64,000 nucleotides of DNA from Streptomyces pactum (GTDB taxonomy: Bacteria; Actinomycetota; Actinomycetes; Streptomycetales; Streptomycetaceae). Below the pieces are notes generated by a model. It was not told the DNA's origin. It saw nothing but the letters and a program-made list of their open reading frames with translations, and made no database searches. Each line of letters starts with the position of its first letter. Position 1 is the first letter of the stretch. Below are positions 43,808 to 53,781 of the stretch, in pieces. The stretch spans positions 3,782,001 to 3,846,000 of the forward strand of contig NZ_JACYXC010000001.1 of NCBI RefSeq assembly GCF_016031615.1. The letters are read 5' to 3'. Made by a program: the position numbers and the translations under genes.

Positions 43808-44581
43808 TCAGCGGACGGCGGCGAGCTGGGCGCGGACCTGGGCCGGGCGGTTGGTGATCAGCGCGTGGACGCCGAGCCGGACGCACAGCTCCACGTCCTC
43901 GGGGTCGTCCACCGTCCACACGTGCACCTGGTGGCCGGCCGCCAGCAGCCGGGTGACGATCTCCGGCCGGGACCGGACCAGCTCGATGCCCGGCCCGGCG
44001 ATCCGCACCCCGCGCGGCAGGGCGGCGGCCCGGCCCGGCAGCGGGGCGCGCTCGGTCAGCAGCACCCGCGGCAGATCCGGGGCGAGCGCCGCCATCCGGC
44101 GCAGGGCGAGCCGGGAGAAGCTCATCAGCCGCACCCGGGGCCGCTCGCCGAGGCGGGTACGGTGCAGCCCGAACAGGCTCAGCTGACGGACCAGCTCCCG
44201 TTCGACCCGCCCCGCCCAGCGGGTCGGATGCTTGGTCTCCACCGCCAGCTCCACCGGACGGCCGGCGGAGGTGGCCAGGGCCAGCAGCTCGTCGAAGGCG
44301 AGCACCTGGGCGGGCCCGGCACCGCCCCCCTTCCAGGAGCCGAAGTCCAGCGCGTCCAGCTGGGCGAGGGTCAGCGCCGACACCGCGCCCCGGCCGTCCG
44401 ACGTCCGCTCCACCCGCCGGTCGTGCAGGCAGACCAGCCGGCCGTCGGCCGTCAGCCGGACATCGCACTCCAGCGCGTCGGCGCCATCGGCGATGGCCTG
44501 TTCATAGGCGGCGAGCGTGTGTTCCGGGTGATCGTGGGAGGCGCCGCGGTGGGCGACAATCTGGGGCACAGCGGTCATCAC
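43808..44581 (-). CDS. Glycerophosphodiester phosphodiesterase (GDPD)
   Basis: 257 residues. The GDPD active-site blocks are present: VAHRGASHDHPEHTLAAY near the start, LECDVRLTADGRLVCLHD with the metal-binding Glu and Asp, and the later ELAVETKHP. The TIM-barrel closes with VHVWTVDDPEDVELCVRLGVHALITNRP. No signal peptide, so it is cytosolic and probably hydrolyses glycerophosphodiesters from phospholipid turnover to glycerol-3-phosphate. Start GTG 44581 or ATG 44578. Confidence 0.93.
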   Translation of the reverse strand: MMTAVPQIVAHRGASHDHPEHTLAAYEQAIADGADALECDVRLTADGRLVCLHDRRVERTSDGRGAVSALTLAQLDALDFGSWKGGGAGPAQVLAFDELLALATSAGRPVELAVETKHPTRWAGRVERELVRQLSLFGLHRTRLGERPRVRLMSFSRLALRRMAALAPDLPRVLLTERAPLPGRAAALPRGVRIAGPGIELVRSRPEIVTRLLAAGHQVHVWTVDDPEDVELCVRLGVHALITNRPAQVRAQLAAVR

Positions 44582-45180
44582 ACGATGATGCTGGCAGGCG
44601 GCGGTGAACGGGCGGCCAACAGCCCGGAGCCCTTACGACAAGCCCGGGGGCGGAGTTGGGGAAGAGCGACGCTTCGTCACCGGGCACGCCCGTTCCGGGC
44701 CCCTGCCGGTCACCGTCCCGCCAGGTTGGCCCGGACGGTCGCGCTGCCCGCCGCGGGCCCGTGCCGCCGGGCCCGGCCCGTCACCGGAAGGCCGCCCGGC
44801 GCGGTCCGGCGCGCACCTGCGGCGGCGCCCCCGGGGGCTGGACCCGGGAGCGGGTGCCCCCGGTACGCCGCGCCGGTCACCCTGCCCCGCCGGTCATCCT
44901 GCCCGGCCGGCCGCCCTGCCCCGCCGGTCGCCCTGCCCGGCCGGTCACCCTGCCCGGCCGGCCGACACCGGGCCCGGTCGGTCACCGCACCACCGTCTTC
45001 ACGCCGCCGCGCCATCGTCTTCAGGCCCCGCACCACCGCCGTACGCCGCCGCGTCCCGTCGAACGCGGCGAGGACCCGAACGGCCGGGCCCCCGCCACGG
45101 AGATCGTCGCCCCGAACGGCCGTCGCCCCGACGGCTCGGCTCCGCGCGCGGGGGCCGGGGCGCCGTGATCGGCTGGAGGG
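44582..45180. repeat. Spacer with 17-bp tandem repeat
   Basis: Five imperfect 17-bp units of the form GCCGGTCACCCTGCCCC lie at 44872-44956, between the divergent GDPD and permease genes. The rest of the 599 bp shows no coding signal. Confidence 0.85.
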
Positions 45181-46433
45181 GTGCCGAACCGGACGACACA
45201 CGGTGAACCGCTGCTGCCCGACCCCGTGCGCCGCCTGGCCGCCTGGTGCGTGGTGCTGCTGCTGGTCGCCGGGGTCGCCGGGGTCGGGATCTGGCTCTGC
45301 GCCCAGCTGAAGACCGCGGTCACGCCGGTGCTGCTGGCCCTGCTGGGCACCGCGCTGCTGGGGCCGCTGCACCGGCGCCTGGTCCGGATGGGGGTACAGC
45401 GGTCGGTGTCGGCCGGGCTGACCTGTCTGGCCCTGGTCGCGGTGGTCGGCGGCGCGGGGTACATCGTGGTCAGCGCGCTGGTCGAGACGGGTGACGAGAT
45501 CCTCGCCGCGCTGAAGGACGCGGCGCGGAAGCTGTCCGACCACTTCGGCACCGCGGGCACCTCGGTCGACGACATCGCCTCCAACGCACAGGAGCTGTTG
45601 AGCCGGTTCGGGAGCACCGCCACCACCGGTGTGCTCGCCGGGGTGAGCGTGGTCGCCGAGATGACGGGCCTCGCCGTGCTGGCGCTCTTCCTCACCTTCT
45701 TCTTCCTGCGGGACGCCGACCGGGTGACCGGCGCGCTGCACGCGCTCGCGCCGGGCGGCAGCGGACCCCGGCTGGAGGCGATGGGCCGCCGGGCGTTCGC
45801 TGCCGCCGAGGGGTTCATGCGCGGCACCACGATCATCGCGCTGATCGACGCGGTGCTGATCACCATCGGGCTGCTGATCCTCGGTGTGCCGGGCGCGGCC
45901 GGCCTGGGGGCCCTGGTGTTCGTGGGCGCCTACATCCCGTACCTGGGGGCGTTCCTGTCGGGAGCGGTCGCGGTGCTGGTGGCCCTGGCGGACGGGGGGC
46001 TGTCCCGCGCGCTGTGGACGCTGGGCGTGGTGGTGGCGGTGCAGATGATCGAGGGGCACGTGCTCCAGCCGGTGGTGCAGAGCCGCACCGTCCGGATGCA
46101 CCCCGCCACGGTCATGATCACCATCTCGGCCGGCGCCGGTGTCGCGGGCATCCTGGGCATGCTGCTGGCGGTCCCGCTGACCGCGGCGGCCACCGGCGTG
46201 TTCCTCGAACTGCGCGAGGAGTACGGACGTACGCCCCCGGAAGCCGGCGCCCCGGAAACCGGAGCCCCCGGACCCGGCGCGCCGGGGCCCGGCGCGGAAC
46301 CCGGCACCGGGGAGGGCGGCGGCGGGCAGGACGGCCCGGGCGGGGGACCCGGGGGACATGGGGCACGGGGCCGGCCGAGGGGACGGGTCCGGCCGGCCCC
46401 CGGACCCAGGACCCGGCGCCCCCCGGTACGTAG
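45181..46433 (+). CDS. AI-2E family transporter-like membrane protein
   Basis: From GTG 45181, about 345 residues show the AI-2E/PerM layout: two N-terminal helices (VVLLLVAGVAGVGIWLCAQLKTAV), a soluble helical part, then several helices including LFLTFFFLRDADRV, VGAYIPYLGAFLSGAVAVL and QMIEGHVLQPVVQSRTV, all family marks. Despite the name, most members are not autoinducer exporters. The Pro/Gly tail is uncertain. As read the frame stays open to 47697, deep into the gene on the opposite strand, which is implausible. One indel near 46345-46365 would bring in GTGPAEGTGPAGPRTQDPAP and a TAG at 46431, which I take as the likely end. Confidence 0.75.
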
Positions 46434-46487
46434 CGCACCGGCGGCCGCCGTCACCCCGTGCGCCGCAGTCCCGCGCGTGTGCGGCCG

Positions 46488-49094
46488 TCACCGTGCGCCG
46501 CCGTCCCCTGCGCGGCACGGTTGCCACCCCGTACGTCCCGGACCCCCGGCCGCCACCCTCTGTCTCCAGGCACCGGCCGCCGGCCTCCCTCGTACACCGC
46601 CGAAGGCGGGCGCGCTCCGCCGCGCCGCACCCCGCCGGGCGGCCCACGCCACGCCGGCCGTGCCAGGGGCACGGAGCCCCGCCGGGCGGACGGGCCCCCA
46701 CATCCCGCCGGCCGCGCCGACCCCGGCCGAACCCGCCGGTCGGACGAGCCCCCACACGGGCGACCTGCACCGCGCCCGCGCCCGGCGAGCCGTCCCCCAC
46801 CCCGCCGGCCGGCACCTCGCCCCCGCCCCGACCCGCACCCGCGCCCGGTCGCCGACCCGCACCCCGCCGACCTGCACCGCGCCCGCGCCGACGTCCCCAC
46901 CCCGCCCACCTACACCCCCGCCGGCCTCCCCGGCCGTGCCGGGCCCCGCCGGGGAGGCCGGCGGCTGCGCGGGCCCCGCCGGGGTGGCGGGCGGTTGCGC
47001 GGGCCGTTCGTACAGCTGGAACCAGATGCCCTTGCCGTTGCCGCGCGGATCGACCCCCCAGGCGTCCGCGAGCGTCTCCAGCAGCAGCAGTCCCCGGCCG
47101 GAGGCGGCCAGCTCGCCCGGGTGGCGGCGGTGCGGCAGTTCGTCGCTGCCGTCGGCGACGTCCAGCCGCAGCACCCGCCGGCCGGGCGGGCCGCTGACCT
47201 CGGCGAGCAGCAGCGCGTCGCTCTCGGTGTGCACCAGGACGTTGGTCACCAGTTCGCACAGCAGCAGCACCGCCGACTCCACCCGGTCCGGGTCGTCCCA
47301 GTCGTGGAGCAGTTCGCGCAGCTGGCGCCGGCACTCGGCGACGCGTTCCGGCTCGGTCTGGGCGACGGCCATCGCGGTGCGCCGCGACGGGGAGCCGCCC
47401 GGGCCGACCACGCACACCTCGGCGTCCCGGCTGATCAGCAGCAGCGCGATGTCGTCCTCGCGGCGGTCCGGGAGCGGGCCGGTGGTGTGGTGCGAGGCGG
47501 GCCCGAGCACCGCCTGGAGGAGCGCGTCGGCGAGCGTCTCCAGGCAGCCGGCGCCGTCCCGCCAGGGGTGTGCCTCGCAGACCCGCCGGATGCGCTCCCA
47601 GCCGGTCTCCAGGTCGTGGCCGCCGGTCTCGATCAGCCCGTCGGTGCACATCAGCAGCGTCTCGCCGATGTCCAGGTGGATGCGGGTGATGGGGTAGTCG
47701 GTGTCCGGGTCGATGCCCAGCGGCAGGCCACCGGCGGTGGGCCGGGTGATCATCGTGCCGTCCGGCAGCCGGATCGCGGGGTCGCTGTGGCCGGCCCGGG
47801 CGACGTTGAGCACCCCACCCACCGGGTCCACCTCCACGTACAGGCAGGTCGCGAAGCGCGGGTCGTAGCTCTGCTCGGGTTCGTGGCCGCTCTCCGCCAG
47901 CCCGGCCAGGAACCGGGAGGCCCGGGAGAGCACCGCGTCCGGGTGGTGCCCCTCGGAGGCGTAGGCGCGCAGCGCGATCCGCAGCTGGCCCATCAGCCCG
48001 GCCGCCCGGACGTCGTGCCCCTGTACGTCCCCGATCACCAGCGCGGTACGGCCCGAGGGCAGGTCGATCACGTCGTACCAGTCGCCGCCCACCTGGAGTC
48101 CGCCGCCGGTGGGCACGTAGCGTGCGGCCACCGTCAGCCCGGGTATGTCGGGCTTCGCGGCCGGCAGCATGGACCGCTGGAGCCCGGCGGACAGCTCCCG
48201 TTCGCTCTCGTGCACCGAGGCGCGGGAGAGTGCCTGGGCGAGCATCCGGGCGATGGTGGAGAGCACCGACCGGTCGTCCGGGGTGAACGCCACCGGATGG
48301 TCGAACGCCGCCATCCACACGCCCGTCACCACGCCCGCCCGGACCAGCGGCAGGAACGCCCAGGACCGGCGGTTGAAGCGCTCGGTCAGCCGCCAGGCGG
48401 CCGGGAACCGTCGCCGGTACGCGTCCGGCGACGGCAGGTACACCGCCTGGCCGGTGCGGACCACCTCGCCCGGCGGGTGGTCGCCGTCCACCGTGAGGGT
48501 GAGGAACGGCTCCCGGTCCTCCGGCCGGTGCCCGTAGTGCCCGATGATCGTCACCCGGCCGGCCTCGACGCCGAGCACCGCCATCCCGGTGGGTTCGAAG
48601 CCGGGCATCGACAGCCCGGAGACCACCCGCAGCACCTCGCTGGTGGAGGACGCCTCCGCCAGCGCCCGCCCGGCGTCCAGCAGGAACGCCTCCCGGCTGC
48701 GCCGCCGGTCGCCGACCGGCGCGCGGGTCTCCGAGGTGCCCGGCGGCGGCTCCAGCACCTCCTGGAAGGTGCCCACCAGCCGCTGGCCGCCGTCGACCAC
48801 CAGCAGGCGGCTGCGGTTGCGGACGGTCCGCAGCACCGTCCCGGTCCCGTCCACCACCCGGACCCGGGCCTCCGCCACCCGGTTCTCGTCGACGGACAGC
48901 TGCCCCGCCGACATCAGCTCGACCCAGTCCACCGGGTGGAAACGGGCGCGCAGCGCCGCCTCCGTCAGGGTGACGGGTTCGGCGGGCAGCCCGAGCAGCC
49001 GGGCGGCCTCGGAGTCGAGGTGGACGGAGGCCGAGGCGCTGTCCCACCGCCACATGCCGGTCGTGAGGGCGGCCAGAACATCCTCGGTGTGCAT
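46488..49094 (-). CDS. SpoIIE-type PP2C phosphatase with PAS, GAF and ATPase domains
   Basis: 868 residues as read. A PAS-like domain (about 1-115), a GAF-like domain (about 130-300, with RRSWAFLPLVRAGVVTGVWMAAF), a PP2C/SpoIIE phosphatase (GGDWYDVIDLPSGRTALVIGDVQGHDVRAAGLMGQLR, later LMCTDGLIE and REDDIALLL) and a C-terminal RsbW-like ATPase (LLLCELVTNVLVHTESDALL, GRGLLLLETLAD). The order is typical of Streptomyces regulators that dephosphorylate anti-anti-sigma factors. True homology ends near FQLYERP (about residue 690). The last 150 residues are GC-rich read-through-like sequence, and the stop may be lost by an indel. Confidence 0.88.
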   Translation of the reverse strand: MHTEDVLAALTTGMWRWDSASASVHLDSEAARLLGLPAEPVTLTEAALRARFHPVDWVELMSAGQLSVDENRVAEARVRVVDGTGTVLRTVRNRSRLLVVDGGQRLVGTFQEVLEPPPGTSETRAPVGDRRRSREAFLLDAGRALAEASSTSEVLRVVSGLSMPGFEPTGMAVLGVEAGRVTIIGHYGHRPEDREPFLTLTVDGDHPPGEVVRTGQAVYLPSPDAYRRRFPAAWRLTERFNRRSWAFLPLVRAGVVTGVWMAAFDHPVAFTPDDRSVLSTIARMLAQALSRASVHESERELSAGLQRSMLPAAKPDIPGLTVAARYVPTGGGLQVGGDWYDVIDLPSGRTALVIGDVQGHDVRAAGLMGQLRIALRAYASEGHHPDAVLSRASRFLAGLAESGHEPEQSYDPRFATCLYVEVDPVGGVLNVARAGHSDPAIRLPDGTMITRPTAGGLPLGIDPDTDYPITRIHLDIGETLLMCTDGLIETGGHDLETGWERIRRVCEAHPWRDGAGCLETLADALLQAVLGPASHHTTGPLPDRREDDIALLLISRDAEVCVVGPGGSPSRRTAMAVAQTEPERVAECRRQLRELLHDWDDPDRVESAVLLLCELVTNVLVHTESDALLLAEVSGPPGRRVLRLDVADGSDELPHRRHPGELAASGRGLLLLETLADAWGVDPRGNGKGIWFQLYERPAQPPATPAGPAQPPASPAGPGTAGEAGGGVGGRGGDVGAGAVQVGGVRVGDRARVRVGAGARCRPAGWGTARRARARCRSPVWGLVRPAGSAGVGAAGGMWGPVRPAGLRAPGTAGVAWAARRGAARRSAPAFGGVRGRPAAGAWRQRVAAGGPGRTGWQPCRAGDGGAR
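46761..46889. repeat. 22-bp direct repeat pair in the convergent gene tails
   Basis: CGACCTGCACCGCGCCCGCG plus CC occurs at 46761-46782 and 46868-46889 within a GC-rich stretch (46434-47000) that is open in all frames. Confidence 0.8.
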
Positions 49095-49328
49095 TGCACT
49101 ACTTTAGGAGGATTTTCCCTGGGCTTACCAGTGAAGCCGGTGTCGCCGGTACCCTTGCGGGTGGCCTGAGTGTGTCCTCATGCACGACGGTGTCCACCGC
49201 GGCCCCGCCCCTGCGGACCAGAGCACGGCCTGCCGACCGAGCAGGCGCTGGCGACCGGAGCAGGCGCCGGCGGACCGGACGGCGATGGGCCACCGCCCTG
49301 TCCGACCAGACGACGACTTGGATGAACG

Positions 49329-51140
49329 ATGCATCGGTACCGGTCCCACACCTGCGGCGAGCTCCGTGCCGCCGACGTCGATACCGACGTCCGGCTCTCC
49401 GGCTGGCTGCACAACCGTCGTGACCTGGGCGGCATCCTCTTCGTCGACCTCCGCGACCACTACGGTCTGGTGCAGCTGGTGGCCCGTCCCGGCACCGCCG
49501 CGAACGAGGCGCTGAGCCACCTCACCAAGGAGACCGTGGTCCGGATCGACGGCCGGGTCATCAGCCGTGGCGCGGACAACGTCAACCCGGAGCTGCCCAC
49601 CGGCGAGATCGAGGTCGAGGTCTCGGACGTGGAGGTGCTCGGCGGCGCCGACCCGCTCCCCTTCACCGTCTTCCCCGAGGACGGCGTGAACGAGGAGCGC
49701 CGTCTGGAGTACCGCTTCCTGGACCTGCGCCGGGAGCGGATGCACCGCAACATCATGCTGCGCTCGGCCGTCATCGCCTCCATCCGGCGGCGGATGACCG
49801 CGCTGGGCTTCAACGAGCTGGCCACCCCGATCCTGTCGGCCACCTCGCCCGAGGGCGCCCGCGACTTCCTGGTGCCCTCACGGCTGCACGCCGGCAAGTT
49901 CTACGCGCTGCCGCAGGCCCCGCAGCAGTTCAAGCAGCTGCTGATGATCGCGGGCTTCGACCGCTACTTCCAGATCGCGCCGTGCTTCCGCGACGAGGAC
50001 GCCCGCGCCGACCGCTCGCCCGGCGAGTTCTACCAGCTCGACATGGAGATGAGCTTCGTCGAGCAGGAGGACGTCTTCCAGGTCATCGAGAAGGTGATGA
50101 CCGACCTGTTCGAGGAGTTCGGCGGCGGCCGGCACGTCACCTCCCCGTTCCCGCGCATCCCGTTCCGCGAGGCGATGCTCCGGTACGGCTCGGACAAGCC
50201 GGACCTGCGCGCCAAGCTGGAGCTGGTGGACGTCTCGGACGTCTTCGCCGGCTCCGGTTTCAAGGCGTTCGCCGACAAGCACGTCCGCGCCCTGGCCGTG
50301 CCGGACACCGGCGAGCAGCCGCGGAAGTTCTTCGACCAGATGGGTGAGTACGCCGTCGAGCAGGGCGCCAAGGGCCTGGCCTGGGTGCGCGTCGGCGAGG
50401 ACGGTTCGCTCACCGGCCCGATCGCCAAGTTCCTCACCGAGGAGAACGTCGCCGCGCTCACCGGGGCGCTGGGCCTGAAGCCGGGCACCGCGGTGTTCTT
50501 CGGCGCCGGGGAGTTCGACGAGGTCTCCAAGATCATGGGCGCGGTGCGGGTCGAGGCCGCCAAGCGCGCCGGCCACTTCGAGGAGAACGTCTTCCGGTTC
50601 TGCTGGATCGTGGACTTCCCGATGTTCGAGAAGAACGAGGACACCGGGCAGATCGAGTTCTCCCACAACCCGTTCTCCATGCCGCAGGGCGGGCTGGACG
50701 CGCTGAACACCAAGGACCCGCTGGACATCCTCGCCTGGCAGTACGACATCGTCTGCAACGGTGTGGAGCTGTCCTCCGGCGCCATCCGGAACCACGAGCC
50801 GGAGGTCATGTACCGGGCGTTCGAGATCGCCGGGTACAGCAAGGAGGACGTGGAGCGCGAGTTCGGCGGCATGCTCCGCGCCTTCAAGTTCGGCGCCCCG
50901 CCGCACGGCGGCATCGCCCCGGGCGTGGACCGCATCGTGATGCTCCTGGCCGACGAGCCGAACATCCGCGAGACCATCGCCTTCCCGCTCAACGGCAACG
51001 CGCAGGACCTGCTGATGGGCGCCCCCAGCGAGGTCGAGGAGGCCCGGCTGAAGGAGCTGCACCTGTCGGTCCGCAAGCCCGCGCAGGTCAAGCAGTCGGC
51101 GCCGGCGGCGGCGAAGCAGGACGGCGGCGCCGAGGCGTAA
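49329..51140 (+). CDS. aspS: Aspartyl-tRNA synthetase
   Basis: 603 residues from ATG 49329. The N-terminal OB-fold anticodon-binding domain (LSGWLHNRRDLGGILFVDLRDHYG) is followed by the class II core: motif 1 region RRRMTALGFNELATPIL, motif 2 FRDEDARADRSPGEFYQLDMEMSF, the bacterial GAD insertion (about 300-415), and motif 3 GGIAPGVDRIVMLLA. It charges tRNA-Asp. Whether it also charges tRNA-Asn cannot be settled from this sequence. An essential housekeeping gene, divergent from the SpoIIE-type phosphatase, with a strong terminator downstream. Confidence 0.97.
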   Translation: MHRYRSHTCGELRAADVDTDVRLSGWLHNRRDLGGILFVDLRDHYGLVQLVARPGTAANEALSHLTKETVVRIDGRVISRGADNVNPELPTGEIEVEVSDVEVLGGADPLPFTVFPEDGVNEERRLEYRFLDLRRERMHRNIMLRSAVIASIRRRMTALGFNELATPILSATSPEGARDFLVPSRLHAGKFYALPQAPQQFKQLLMIAGFDRYFQIAPCFRDEDARADRSPGEFYQLDMEMSFVEQEDVFQVIEKVMTDLFEEFGGGRHVTSPFPRIPFREAMLRYGSDKPDLRAKLELVDVSDVFAGSGFKAFADKHVRALAVPDTGEQPRKFFDQMGEYAVEQGAKGLAWVRVGEDGSLTGPIAKFLTEENVAALTGALGLKPGTAVFFGAGEFDEVSKIMGAVRVEAAKRAGHFEENVFRFCWIVDFPMFEKNEDTGQIEFSHNPFSMPQGGLDALNTKDPLDILAWQYDIVCNGVELSSGAIRNHEPEVMYRAFEIAGYSKEDVEREFGGMLRAFKFGAPPHGGIAPGVDRIVMLLADEPNIRETIAFPLNGNAQDLLMGAPSEVEEARLKELHLSVRKPAQVKQSAPAAAKQDGGAEA

Positions 51141-51227
51141 CCGCTCCCGGCTGCCGGCCGCCGCGCCCGGCGGCCGTTCCCCGGGGTGTGTCCCCGGCCC
51201 GCGTCCCGGGTGTGTGACCCGGCGTGA

Positions 51228-51253
51228 GACCCCGGCCGTTCGCGGCCGGGGTC
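51228..51253 (+). terminator. aspS terminator, 11-bp stem with TTCG loop
   Basis: GACCCCGGCCG pairs with CGGCCGGGGTC around TTCG, 88 bp after the aspS stop. The UUCG tetraloop makes the hairpin especially stable. Confidence 0.88.
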
Positions 51254-52145
51254 CCGCTGTGTCCGGGCCCGGGCGGGGCGCGGTCGCCGGTGAAGCGGGG
51301 CCGCCCGGCGGGGCCGCGCGCCGTACGCGGAGGTGCGGGACCTGCACGCCGGGCCGTACGCGGGGGGCGTAGGGGGCGGCCGTACGCGCGCCGGCCGGGC
51401 GCGGCCCGTCCCCGGGGCCGTCTTCGGAGCCCGTCCCCGGGGCCCGTTCCGGGGTGGGGCGGGGGAGCCGTACTCCCCGCGCATGACCGCACCCCGGGCG
51501 CGGGACCGTCCGCGGGGGCGGGCACGACCGTCCACGGGGCGCGGCCTGTCCGGGGGGCCGGGCGCGAACGTCCGCCGGGCAGGACCGTGCGCCGGGCGCG
51601 GAGTCCGTGGCGGGGCGTACGCGGCGTGCGCCGGAGGCCGGTGGGCGCCGGATGCCCGCCTCCGTTCCCTCGATCCAGCGGATCTCAGGATTTCCTATGA
51701 TCGGCCGAATCCGCCGACCTGACGACCCCTCGGCCGGCCCGGCCGGCACCGCGACCGTACCCGCGCCGCTGCCCGCCGGGGCCCGTCGCGTGCCCCGTCG
51801 GCGCGCTCGTGACCAGCGAGGACCCCGGGCCGCCGGAGCGTACGGGCGGGCGGCGGACGGCCGGCCGGAGCGGCACCGCGGTACGGACCGCCGCCCGTCG
51901 GCGCACCCCTTGCACGGCGCCGGAGAGGCGCTGTACCGGCCTCCTTCCGGTCGTCACCGGTGGGCGGAGCTGACAGGCTGTTATGTGGGGCCCGGCAGCC
52001 GGGCCGCCCGTCGGTACGCGCCCGCCCGGACCCGGGAGTGACGTTCCGTCGCCCGGCCGGGTCCGGCCCGGAACCGGCCCGCCGGCCGCCGGGCCCGCCC
52101 GCCACGGCCCACGCGCCCGCCCGCTCGACACCGGAAGGACGACCG
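51254..52145. other. Long spacer before the L,D-transpeptidase gene
   Basis: About 890 bp without a supported gene. Low-complexity GC sequence fills 51260-51650. AT-richer DNA at 51680-51710 (GGATTTCCTATGATC) and 51970-51985 (GCTGACAGGCTGTTATGTGG) may hold promoters; the second lies 160 bp before the downstream start. Confidence 0.5.
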
Positions 52146-53132
52146 ATGCCCGATCGCCTGGCCCTCACCCGTCGTGCCACGGTTGCCGCGCTGCTGTTGT
52201 GCACCGGGGTGCTGACCGGTTACGGGACGTCGACGGCCGGCGGGGCCGGCACCGCGGCCGGTACCGCGTACGGCACTCCCGATCCGTCCGGCCCCGCCCG
52301 GGCCGGCGACCGCCCGGCCCCGGCCGCGGAGGCGGACTCCCCGGGCGGGGCACGGCCCGCCGCGGGCCCCGACCCCTCCTCCGGCGGCGGCGCCGGCACC
52401 GGGAGCACCCCGGGCGGCCCCGGGCAGCGGGCCGCCGAGCCCCGCGGGGCCGCGCCGGCCGGCGGCTTCGGCGCCGAGCACCCCGGGGGCACCGGCCACT
52501 CCGGGTACTCCGGCCCCGCGGCGGCGCTCGCCGTCCCGGTCGGCCACCCCCGGCTGCCCGGCCTCGGCCCGGAGACCTCCGCCGCGGTGCCGCGGAACGC
52601 CCGCCAGGCGGTGGTGGTGACCGGCGAGGGCCCCGACTCCCCGCACTCCGCCGTCGTGCTGTACGAGCGCACCGCGACCGGCTGGACGGCGGGTCCCCGC
52701 TGGCCCGCGCACAACGCCCTGCGCGGCTGGACCGACGACCACCGGCTGGACGACCTGCGCTCGCCGCGCGGCGTCTTCGGCCTCACCGACGCGGGCGGGC
52801 TGCGCCCGGACCCCGGTGCCAAGCTGCCGTACGACCACTCGGGCGGCTTCGTCGCCACCGGCCTGGGCTTCGAGGGTGAGCCGCTGACCGGGTCCTTCGA
52901 CTACGTGGTGGCGATCAACTACAACCGGGAGCCGGGGACGTCCCCGCTGGACTGGACCCGCCCGCTGGGCGAGGAGAAGGGCGGCGGCATCTGGATCCAC
53001 GTGGACCACGGCGGCCCGACCCACGGCTGCGTCTCCATCGCCGAACGGCACATGAGGGAGCTGCTGCGCGCCCTGGACCCGGAGCGGCACCCGGTGGTGG
53101 TGATGGGCGACGCGGATTTCCTCGCCCGCTGA
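52146..53132 (+). CDS. Secreted L,D-transpeptidase (YkuD domain)
   Basis: 328 residues from ATG 52146 (GGAAGGACGACCG upstream). A signal peptide (RRATVAALLLCTGVLTGYG) is followed by a long Gly/Pro/Ala-rich wall-spanning spacer (about 35-125). The YkuD-type domain ends in the catalytic block IHVDHGGPTHGCVSI, with active-site Cys in THGCVS and the upstream His. Such exported enzymes form 3-3 peptidoglycan cross-links or attach proteins to the wall. The Cys in the signal region is not in a good lipobox. Confidence 0.88.
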   Translation: MPDRLALTRRATVAALLLCTGVLTGYGTSTAGGAGTAAGTAYGTPDPSGPARAGDRPAPAAEADSPGGARPAAGPDPSSGGGAGTGSTPGGPGQRAAEPRGAAPAGGFGAEHPGGTGHSGYSGPAAALAVPVGHPRLPGLGPETSAAVPRNARQAVVVTGEGPDSPHSAVVLYERTATGWTAGPRWPAHNALRGWTDDHRLDDLRSPRGVFGLTDAGGLRPDPGAKLPYDHSGGFVATGLGFEGEPLTGSFDYVVAINYNREPGTSPLDWTRPLGEEKGGGIWIHVDHGGPTHGCVSIAERHMRELLRALDPERHPVVVMGDADFLAR

Positions 53133-53280
53133 CCGGCCGTCGGCCGCCCTCGGGGACCGGTCGCGTCCTGGGCCACCCGCGCCCCCCGGCCCGGGCGTAC
53201 GGGCCGGCCCCCGCCGTCCGGCCTCCGGCCGTGCCGCGGTGAGCGATGGGTGACGGCCCCTCCGTCCGGCCCGGACCGCG

Positions 53281-53772
53281 TCAGGAGGGTTCCACGAAGC
53301 GCGCTCCCGGGCCGGGCGTACGGGCGATGGCCTCCGGCGGCAGGTGGGTGTGTCCCGCCGCGCACTCCAGGACGAGCCGGACGGGCTGGTCGCAGACCTC
53401 CTCCCCGGCGGGCCGGTGGCGGACGACGACCGACGGCCCCTGCGGATCGGCCAGGTAGGTGTCGCCCCACTCCAGCAGCGCCACCAGGGTGGGCCGCAGG
53501 GCCATCCCCTGTTCGGTCAGCTCGTACGCGAAGCGCTGCCGGTCGCCGGGGTCCTGGTAGGGGACCCGGCGCAGCACGCCGGCCGTCACCAGCGTGTCCA
53601 GCCGGGCGGCCAGCAGGTTGCTGGCGATCCCGAGGCGGGTGCGGAACTCCCCGAACCGGCGTGCGCCGTCCAGGGCCTCACGCACGATCAGCAGCGACCA
53701 CCGCTCGCCGACCACCGCCAGGGCCCGCGCCACCGAGCAGTTCACCGGGTCGATCCTCCGCTGCCTTTCCAC
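53281..53772 (-). CDS. HxlR-family winged-helix regulator
   Basis: 163 residues from GTG 53772. The HxlR domain fills the first 105 residues: VNCSVARALAVVGERWSLLIVREALDGARRFGEFRTRLGIASNLLAARLDTLVTAGVLRRVPY. The N-terminal Cys of CSVA is at the position used by redox- or aldehyde-sensing HxlR proteins, but sensing is not proven. The last 55 residues resemble a small appended domain with His and Cys. It is divergent from the tautomerase gene, its probable target. Confidence 0.9.
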   Translation of the reverse strand: MERQRRIDPVNCSVARALAVVGERWSLLIVREALDGARRFGEFRTRLGIASNLLAARLDTLVTAGVLRRVPYQDPGDRQRFAYELTEQGMALRPTLVALLEWGDTYLADPQGPSVVVRHRPAGEEVCDQPVRLVLECAAGHTHLPPEAIARTPGPGARFVEPS

Positions 53773-53781
53773 GGGCTCACC

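Noticed and set aside
44710..49053. A 1447-codon open frame on the minus strand
   Set aside because: It overlaps the SpoIIE-type gene in another frame, is arginine/glycine/proline-rich, and contains no domain. It is open because stop codons are rare at this GC content.
49095..49328. A T-box or other tRNA-sensing leader before aspS
   Set aside because: No T-box core sequence or specifier hairpin is visible, and the gap shows only short AGCAGGCG repeats.
49878..51749. A 623-codon minus-strand frame opposite aspS
   Set aside because: Antisense to an essential, fully recognisable gene; no domain of its own.
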